A stretch of 18,037 nt of DNA from CAZZKF01 sp964654995 (GTDB taxonomy: Bacteria > Pseudomonadota > Alphaproteobacteria > CAZZKF01): NCBI GenBank assembly GCA_964654995.1, contig CAZZKF010000050.1, positions 1 through 18,037 of the forward strand, read 5' to 3'. Positions 13,348-18,037 of the stretch are shown here, piece by piece. Made by a program: the position numbers and the translations under genes. How positions within the stretch are numbered: the stretch's first letter is position 1; the number at the start of each line of letters is the position of its first letter. A model generated the notes under the pieces. The model was not told the DNA's origin. It saw only the letters and a list, made by a program, of their open reading frames with translations, and did no database searches.

Positions 13348-15843
13348 TCAGAAAGATCGCTTGACTTGGAAGCCATATAGCCGAGGCTCGCCAAACACGC
13401 CGATAACCCGGCTGCTGTCAGAGACGCCGGCGGCATTCACACCGGTCGTCTTGTAGGTGAAAAAGTCCTTGTCGGTGATATTTCTCGCGAACAGGGCCGC
13501 CTCCCACAGGCCGTCCTCGGTCTCGAAGGCCAGCCGCGCATTGAGAATGCTGAAGGCACCTTGCGCGAACAGCGGATCGTTGCTGGTCTTGAAGAACTCG
13601 GAGTCCTGCCACGCCCAGTCGCCACGGATGGTGAGATAGCCCAGACGATCGAGCACAAACTGGTACTGAACGCCGACGCTGGCCTTCCATTTCGGTGTGC
13701 TCGGCAGACGGTTGCCCCGGCGGTCGACCTCTACGCCACCGACGATCTCTGTAAAACGCAGATACTGGGCATCGAGAAAGGCAATCGAGACATTCACGTC
13801 CCAGCCGACAGCGGGCCGGGCCAGAAATTCCAGCTCGAAGCCCTTGATGCGCGCCTTGCCGGCATTGTTGGTGGTGGCGATGCCGTTGACGAACTGCACC
13901 ACCTGAAGGTCGGTGAAGTTGTAGAAAAAACCGCCCAGATTGGCTTGCAGGCGGCGGTCAAGGAGGGTCGCCTTGGTCCCCACCTCATAGGCCCACAGGA
14001 ACTCGGGATCGAACGGCTTGCCGTCGCCGAGCTGAAAGCCGCCGGACTTGAAGCCGCGGGTCGCCGTGGCATAGACCATGACGTCCTCGTTGACCGCATA
14101 GTCAAGGGCGAAACGCGGGGTCAGGGCATCCCAGTCCGCCGAGGCGGCGGCCATGGCAACATTGTTGCCAAACGCCAGCACGTCGAAGGCGAAGTTCTTC
14201 TTCTCATAGCTGTAGCGCAGCCCGACGGTGGCCCGAAGCCGCTCGGTAATGTCGTACCAGGCCTGCCCGAACACGGCGTAGGCGTTGGTCTTGTTGGTCT
14301 CCGGGATCGCCAGCATGCGCGCTGGTTCCTGGATATCGAGCTGGTCGCTGCCGTTTTCATGAAGATAGTAGAGCCCGAAGATCCATTGCAGCCGCTGCGA
14401 TCCGATGGTCGTCAACTGCAACTCCTGGCTGACCGATTTCGAATCCTCGGCAAAGCCGACGTTGCGCAGAAACAGATCGGTGGAATCGACGTCGATCAGA
14501 ACGCCGTATTCGCTGTGCCGAAAGGCGCTGATCGACTTGAACCGCAGGTCCCCGAAATCCCAGGTCAGCGTTCCGGAAATGCCGTAATTGTCCAGGTCCT
14601 GGAAAATATCGGCATCCAGCGCCGACTGGCGCGTGATGTCGGCGACCACGGTGGCGCCGGCATCGATGAGGTCCTGGCCCAGATTCAGCGGCACCGTCGG
14701 GAAGCTGCCTTCGCGCTCGCGATAGTAATCGCCGCGAATGATGAATTCGATGTCTTCATTGGGATTGAAAACCAGCGAACCGCGGAAGGCGACGTTGTTC
14801 TGGTCCTGAAACTGCCGGCCGTCGATATTCTTGAAGCGCCCGTCGCGGTCGTTCTTGAGGAACGAGATCCGGGCTCCCACCTTGTCGCCGGCAATCGGCC
14901 CGGAAACCGTGCCGGTGAAGATCGTCTTGTCGAGGTTGCCATAGGTGAAGCCAAGGGCGCCCTCAAGCTCGTCCGAGGGCCGTTTGGAGATGATGTTCAG
15001 GGTGCCACCGGTGGAGTTGCGCCCGAACAACACGCCTTGCGGGCCACGCAGAACCTCGATCCGTTCGATATCGAACATGTCCTGATAGGTGGTCGTGGGT
15101 CGCGGAATGTAGACGCCGTCATAATGAACCGTGGTGCTGGGGTCGGTGGCCACGCCGAAGGCCGAAGTGCCGATGCCGCGAATGTAAACGATAGCCATTG
15201 AATCGTTGATCAGAGACAGGCCCGGCACGAACAGCGAGAACTCCTCGATCGTCGAGATACCCTTGTTGACGATGTCCTCGCCGGTCATCACGGTGATCGA
15301 CAGCGGCACGTCCTGCAGCGCCGCCTCGCGCTTTTCTGCAGTGACGATCACCTCCTCGATGCCGAGCCCCGGCGTGCCGGGCGGCGAGCCGGGTTCAGCG
15401 TCGCTTCCCGAATCGTCGCTGTTTTCGGAGCCGTTGGCGCCCGACCGGTCAGCGGCCGGACGGCGCACAGAAACCGTGCTGGAATCGACAAAGCTGAAGG
15501 TCAGCCCGGTGCCGGCAAGCAATTTGTCCAGCGCTTCCGACGCCGTATACCGCCCGGACACGCCGGGTGCCCGAACACCGGCAGCCACCGAATTGTCGAA
15601 GGCCACCGTAACCCGGGCCTGTTTGCCGAAACTCAGAAGCGCCGAGCCCAGCGCCTGGGCCGGGATATTGAACTCGATCACCCGTTGCTGTGCGCGTGCG
15701 GGCGTCATGCTCGATGCGACCATGGTGGCACTCGCCAACATCAGCACCGCGGTCGCAGCGAGGACCTTGCGCACTTTCGTGTGCGATCGTCCATCGTGGC
15801 GATCACGGGCTTTCGCGCGAAGCCAAGATCTGCGCGTCAACAT
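13348..15843 (-). CDS. TonB-dependent transducer (FecA-like receptor with STN signalling domain)
   Basis: 831 residues. Long signal peptide with extended basic N-region (about 1-51, ending TPARA/QQ), then the periplasmic STN/secretin domain (about 54-128: VIEFNIPAQALGSALLSF, SGRYTASEALDKLLAGTGL), an acidic Gly/Ser linker (129-160), TonB box IEEVIVTAEKR (162-172), plug with ERIEVLRGPQGVLFGRNSTGG, and a barrel ending in the terminal Phe. The STN domain signals substrate occupancy to the FecR-like protein. The ATG at 15843 has GGGAGG 8 bases upstream. It is last in a fecI-fecR-fecA order on the minus strand. Iron-siderophore uptake is the usual role of such cassettes, but the AEKREAALQDVP plug type is also widespread in receptors for other substrates. 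Confidence 0.95.
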   Translation of the reverse strand: MLTRRSWLRAKARDRHDGRSHTKVRKVLAATAVLMLASATMVASSMTPARAQQRVIEFNIPAQALGSALLSFGKQARVTVAFDNSVAAGVRAPGVSGRYTASEALDKLLAGTGLTFSFVDSSTVSVRRPAADRSGANGSENSDDSGSDAEPGSPPGTPGLGIEEVIVTAEKREAALQDVPLSITVMTGEDIVNKGISTIEEFSLFVPGLSLINDSMAIVYIRGIGTSAFGVATDPSTTVHYDGVYIPRPTTTYQDMFDIERIEVLRGPQGVLFGRNSTGGTLNIISKRPSDELEGALGFTYGNLDKTIFTGTVSGPIAGDKVGARISFLKNDRDGRFKNIDGRQFQDQNNVAFRGSLVFNPNEDIEFIIRGDYYREREGSFPTVPLNLGQDLIDAGATVVADITRQSALDADIFQDLDNYGISGTLTWDFGDLRFKSISAFRHSEYGVLIDVDSTDLFLRNVGFAEDSKSVSQELQLTTIGSQRLQWIFGLYYLHENGSDQLDIQEPARMLAIPETNKTNAYAVFGQAWYDITERLRATVGLRYSYEKKNFAFDVLAFGNNVAMAAASADWDALTPRFALDYAVNEDVMVYATATRGFKSGGFQLGDGKPFDPEFLWAYEVGTKATLLDRRLQANLGGFFYNFTDLQVVQFVNGIATTNNAGKARIKGFELEFLARPAVGWDVNVSIAFLDAQYLRFTEIVGGVEVDRRGNRLPSTPKWKASVGVQYQFVLDRLGYLTIRGDWAWQDSEFFKTSNDPLFAQGAFSILNARLAFETEDGLWEAALFARNITDKDFFTYKTTGVNAAGVSDSSRVIGVFGEPRLYGFQVKRSF

Positions 15844-16072
15844 GTATTTTCCTCCCTGTTCGTTTCTCGTTCTGTCGCCACAGACACCAAGACCGGTTGA
15901 CGCCGCTCGGGTGTCTGCCCTGGTCCCGCATCCTGGCGGGGCTTCAGTGCCGGGACGAAGCACAGGCCCCGTGTCCTCACAAGTTTTTTTGTTTTTTTGG
16001 ATTGAGGTATTTTGACGGCGCCAGCCACCTCGCGCCGATGCACTGGCTTGACCGACCGGCGCCGGAGCGCCG
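15844..16072. other. 229-bp intergenic region fecR-fecA with A-tract
   Basis: On the minus strand two runs of seven A separated by one C (15998-15984) sit just before TTGTGA, a possible -35, like an UP element. No good -10 follows. A separate promoter for the receptor gene, as expected for FecI-type control, is therefore possible but not demonstrated. Small GC-rich hairpins lie on both sides. Confidence 0.35.
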
Positions 16073-17107
16073 CTATTCGGCGCTGAACACCAGGGTGACG
16101 TCGCGCGATCGATTGACGATGCGAATGGGCAGAGCCCGCTCGAGCATGGTCAGAATCGACTTCTGGTTACGCAAATAAAAGACGCCGCTGACCTCGAGAT
16201 CGTTCAGCTCCGGATCGACGATGACGACCCGTCTGTCGAGATAACGGTTGATGTCGTCGATCACCAGAGCGAACGAGACGCCTTCGTAGATCAGCATGCG
16301 CTCACGCCATGCGGTGACGACTTCGGGGGAGACTTCGACCGGCTGGCCGAGACCACCGGCCGCGTCATAGCGGACCTGCTGCCCCGGAGCCAGACGGCGG
16401 TACTCGACATCGCCGTTCCCGCGCGCGGGCACGACCACATCGACCTGTCCGTCGACGACGGTGACGATGGTCGCCGTCGGAGCCCGGTAGACATTGAATT
16501 CGGTGCCCACGACCCGCACCGACAGATCACCGGCCTGTACCACCAGCGGTCGTGATTTGTCGGCCGCGGCGTCAACAAAAATCTCGCCTTCCTCGAGCGA
16601 AATATGACGCTCCCGGCGATCGAAATCGACCTCGACCAGCGACCGCGTATTGAGCTGAATCGTCGATCCGTCCTCCAGCGCGATGGCCCGCATTTCCCCG
16701 GCGGCGGTGCGATAGGCTTGACCGGTGAACCACAACTGGTAGGCGCCGCCCGCCAGCACCAGAAAGGCCACCGCCGCGGCCACCGCCATCCATCGGCGCC
16801 CGATCCATTGCGGCGTCGAGGCGCGGGGCCGGGACCGCGGCCGCGGCATCGCGCTGACCGCATTATTATTGTTGTTGTTGGCGGCATGGCCACCTGCGGT
16901 CCCATCCAGCACTCGTTCGCCCAGCCCGTCCATGGCCCGCCACAGGGCGCGGACCTCGGCAAAGGCCCGGCGGCGCACCTCGCTGCCGGCCAGCCAGCGC
17001 TCGAATTCGGCCAGATCGCGGCGCGTGACCTCACCGGACCCGAGGCGGGCCTGCCACCGTTCGGCCTCGATGAACGCCCATTCAGTTTCGTGGTCCGGCT
17101 GTGCCAT
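16073..17107 (-). CDS. FecR-like transmembrane anti-sigma/sigma-regulator
   Basis: 344 residues with the three expected parts. The cytoplasmic FecR N-terminal domain DUF4880 is at about 10-60 (EWAFIEAERWQARLGSGEVTRRDLAEFERWLAGSEVRRRAFAEVRALW). One membrane helix is at about 105-127. The periplasmic FecR domain is at about 132-225 (TAAGEMRAIALEDGSTIQLNTRS, VVGTEFNVY), followed by an STN-like C-terminal domain (272-332: YEGVSFALVIDDINRYLDRRVVI, VSGVFYLRNQKSILTMLERALPI). It receives the signal from the receptor and controls the sigma factor encoded upstream. An Asn run of six residues (77-82) lies in the linker before the membrane helix. The ATG at 17107, with AAGGGG upstream, is preferred over extended starts because the family begins close to this point. 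It follows fecI by 80 bases. Confidence 0.93.
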   Translation of the reverse strand: MAQPDHETEWAFIEAERWQARLGSGEVTRRDLAEFERWLAGSEVRRRAFAEVRALWRAMDGLGERVLDGTAGGHAANNNNNNAVSAMPRPRSRPRASTPQWIGRRWMAVAAAVAFLVLAGGAYQLWFTGQAYRTAAGEMRAIALEDGSTIQLNTRSLVEVDFDRRERHISLEEGEIFVDAAADKSRPLVVQAGDLSVRVVGTEFNVYRAPTATIVTVVDGQVDVVVPARGNGDVEYRRLAPGQQVRYDAAGGLGQPVEVSPEVVTAWRERMLIYEGVSFALVIDDINRYLDRRVVIVDPELNDLEVSGVFYLRNQKSILTMLERALPIRIVNRSRDVTLVFSAE

Positions 17108-17187
17108 CGATCTAAGCCCCTTCGACCTCAGGACGGTTTTGCCGCCCGGGTACCTCAGCGATTTTTTTGGCCATTTGCCGTTTTTCC

Positions 17188-17715
17188 TCAGTCCATGCGC
17201 GCGAGGCGCCGCCGGCACAGGCTGAGCGCCTGGCTGATGTATTTTTCAACCATGCTCCTAGAGATGCCGACGGCATCGGCGATCTCGCGATAGGTCTTGT
17301 GTCTGAAGCGGTGCATGATGAAGACGTCACGACACTTCGGCGGCAGATCGAGGATTGCCTGATACAGCGCATCGAGCCGCTCCTTGGCCACCAGCGTTCC
17401 TTCGGCCTCGAAATCCAGTTGCCGGATGCGCGCCTCCAACTCGACACTGGTGACCAGCGCCAGGTCTTCTTCCTTGCGCCGCGCGGCGCGCTGGTGGCGG
17501 ATATGATCGACCGCCAGATGGGCCGCCGTGGTGAACAGATAAGCGCGCGGATTGGCGACCTCGTGCGGCGCCACCTTGATCACCCGCAGATAGGCCTCTT
17601 GCGCCACGTCCGCCGCATCCGCCTTGCTGTTGAGCCGTTTACTCAAGAACGTGAGCAGCGCCTCGTCATGCTCGCAGATGACGGTGTTCCAGAAATCGTA
17701 TCTCTGGCGCTCCAT
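17188..17715 (-). CDS. FecI-like ECF sigma factor
   Basis: 175 residues, typical for iron-starvation-type ECF sigma factors. Region 2 is at about 15-82 (LLTFLSKRLNSKADAADVAQEAYLRVIKVAPHEVANPRAYLFTTAAHLAVDHIRHQRAARR) and region 4 at about 112-172 (LPPKCRDVFIMHRFRHKTYREIADAVGISRSMVEKYISQALSLCRRRL), the latter carrying the FecI-specific SxSxVEKYI-type helix. When released or activated by the FecR-like partner it should direct RNA polymerase to the receptor gene. The ATG at 17715 follows a G-run immediately upstream. It is first in a fecI-fecR-fecA unit, with a candidate housekeeping promoter at 17808-17836. Confidence 0.95.
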   Translation of the reverse strand: MERQRYDFWNTVICEHDEALLTFLSKRLNSKADAADVAQEAYLRVIKVAPHEVANPRAYLFTTAAHLAVDHIRHQRAARRKEEDLALVTSVELEARIRQLDFEAEGTLVAKERLDALYQAILDLPPKCRDVFIMHRFRHKTYREIADAVGISRSMVEKYISQALSLCRRRLARMD

Positions 17716-17785
17716 GCCCCCCGCCCGGCGCCTGCGGCGGGGCCCGCGATCAGCATCGCGCGCCGCCTTTCGGCCGAGGCGCCTT

Positions 17786-17836
17786 CGGCATTATTATTGC
17801 CGGCGGGACGGTATTGGGTTTGCCAAGCATTGTCAA
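17786..17836 (-). promoter_or_regulatory. Promoter of the fecI-like gene with inverted repeat at the start site
   Basis: On the minus strand a perfect -35 TTGACA (17836-17831) and a weak -10 TACCGT (17813-17808) are 17 bases apart. The predicted start (about 17801) falls inside CGGCA-ATAATAA-TGCCG (17802-17786), an AT-centred inverted repeat with 5-bp arms. Such a site at +1 would suit a repressor such as a Fur-family protein, but it does not match a Fur box well enough for a firm call. The leader would be about 86 bases. Confidence 0.5.
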
Positions 17837-17937
17837 CGCAAGCGGTGGCCGTGACCAGCCGGCCACCAGGCCGGATCCCTTCCCGGCAACCGGGCAGCTC
17901 CGCAGCCCCGCCGGCGGGGATCCCGGAAAGCATGCTC

Positions 17938-17977
17938 AACAGAAAACCCGGGTCCGGCAACCTTTGCCGGGCCCGGG
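17938..17977 (-). terminator. Strong intrinsic terminator of the gene at the right edge
   Basis: 14-bp arms (17947-17960 and 17964-17977) with a single mismatch and a 3-base loop, followed on the minus strand by TTTTCTGTT. The minus-strand T-run shows the direction: it ends transcription coming from the right, 28 bases after a TAG at 18005. Confidence 0.85.
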
Positions 17978-18004
17978 CCCGTCAGGTGAAATTGCCGAAG
18001 ACGG

Positions 18005-18037
18005 CTATTTTATGGTGATCTCGCGCAACTGATACTC
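18005..18037 (-). CDS. C-terminus of an unidentified protein, partial
   Basis: Minus-strand frame reading EYQLREITIK followed by TAG. Ten residues are too few to name a family. The call rests on the strong minus-strand terminator that begins 28 bases after this stop, which requires a gene entering from the right. Confidence 0.45.
   Translation of the reverse strand, partial: EYQLREITIK

Larger units (their letters stand above)
17716..18004. other. Upstream region of the fecI-like gene
   Basis: 289 bases without a credible gene. It contains the fecI promoter and inverted repeat (17786-17836), a further inverted repeat GGTGGCC (17844-17850) / GGCCACC (17861-17867) just upstream of the -35, and the terminator of the preceding gene (17943-17977). 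Confidence 0.6.

Noticed and set aside
13561..15201. Open frame of 546 codons on the plus strand
   Set aside because: Antisense to the STN-domain TonB receptor, with no recognisable domain and no ribosome binding site of note.
1..18037. CRISPR arrays, tRNA or rRNA genes, insertion sequences, phage genes
   Set aside because: No regularly spaced repeats, tRNA-like cloverleaf, transposase, integrase or phage structural motifs were seen.

Overview
The window is GC-rich, densely coding DNA that looks alphaproteobacterial. The evidence is the GroES sequence at the left edge, which is of alphaproteobacterial type, two large TonB-dependent receptors, a FecI/FecR pair, and TTGACA-type promoters next to operator palindromes. 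I cannot name a genus. A run of exactly 100 N (2243-2342) flanked by identical 55-bp sequences shows that this is a scaffolded draft assembly.

Layout. (1) 1-534: the 5' part of groES on the minus strand with a heat-shock-like promoter, divergent from the next gene. (2) 535-4308, plus strand: an aromatic/glycine-rich lipoprotein with a basic tail, a hotdog-fold acyl-CoA thioesterase broken only by the assembly gap, and a 582-residue polytopic membrane protein of unknown function. A 3' remnant of a DUF4440-type gene lies just after the gap. (3) 4462-8763, minus strand: in order of transcription, an EmrA-type membrane fusion protein, an EmrB-type 14-TM exporter, an amidohydrolase-2 enzyme and an exported DUF4440/SnoaL-like protein. 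A TetR regulator (8833-9501) is transcribed divergently, with a 22-bp near-perfect operator between it and emrA. (4) 9625-12312, minus strand: a TonB-dependent receptor without signalling domain, divergent from a MarR regulator (12790-13254). Two related AT-rich palindromes in the 477-bp gap each cover a -10 box, one for each direction. (5) 13348-17715, minus strand: a cell-surface signalling cassette of ECF sigma factor (fecI-like), transmembrane anti-sigma factor (fecR-like) and STN-domain TonB-dependent receptor (fecA-like). (6) At the right edge, the last codons of a minus-strand gene followed by a very strong intrinsic terminator.

How the parts work together. The TetR-emrAB unit is a self-regulated efflux system. 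The amidohydrolase downstream may act on a related, probably aromatic or carboxylated, compound, but this is inference. MarR probably controls itself and the first TonB receptor in response to a small molecule. The FecI/FecR/FecA-like cassette is a standard outer-membrane-to-cytoplasm relay, in which substrate binding at the receptor is passed through its periplasmic STN domain to FecR and then to the sigma factor.

I found no CRISPR array, tRNA, rRNA, insertion sequence or prophage, and no clear new defence or biosynthetic system. The most interesting leads are the orphan membrane protein, a switch-like leader that can hide the thioesterase ribosome binding site, the paired MarR operators, and the resolvable assembly gap beside a duplicated gene end.
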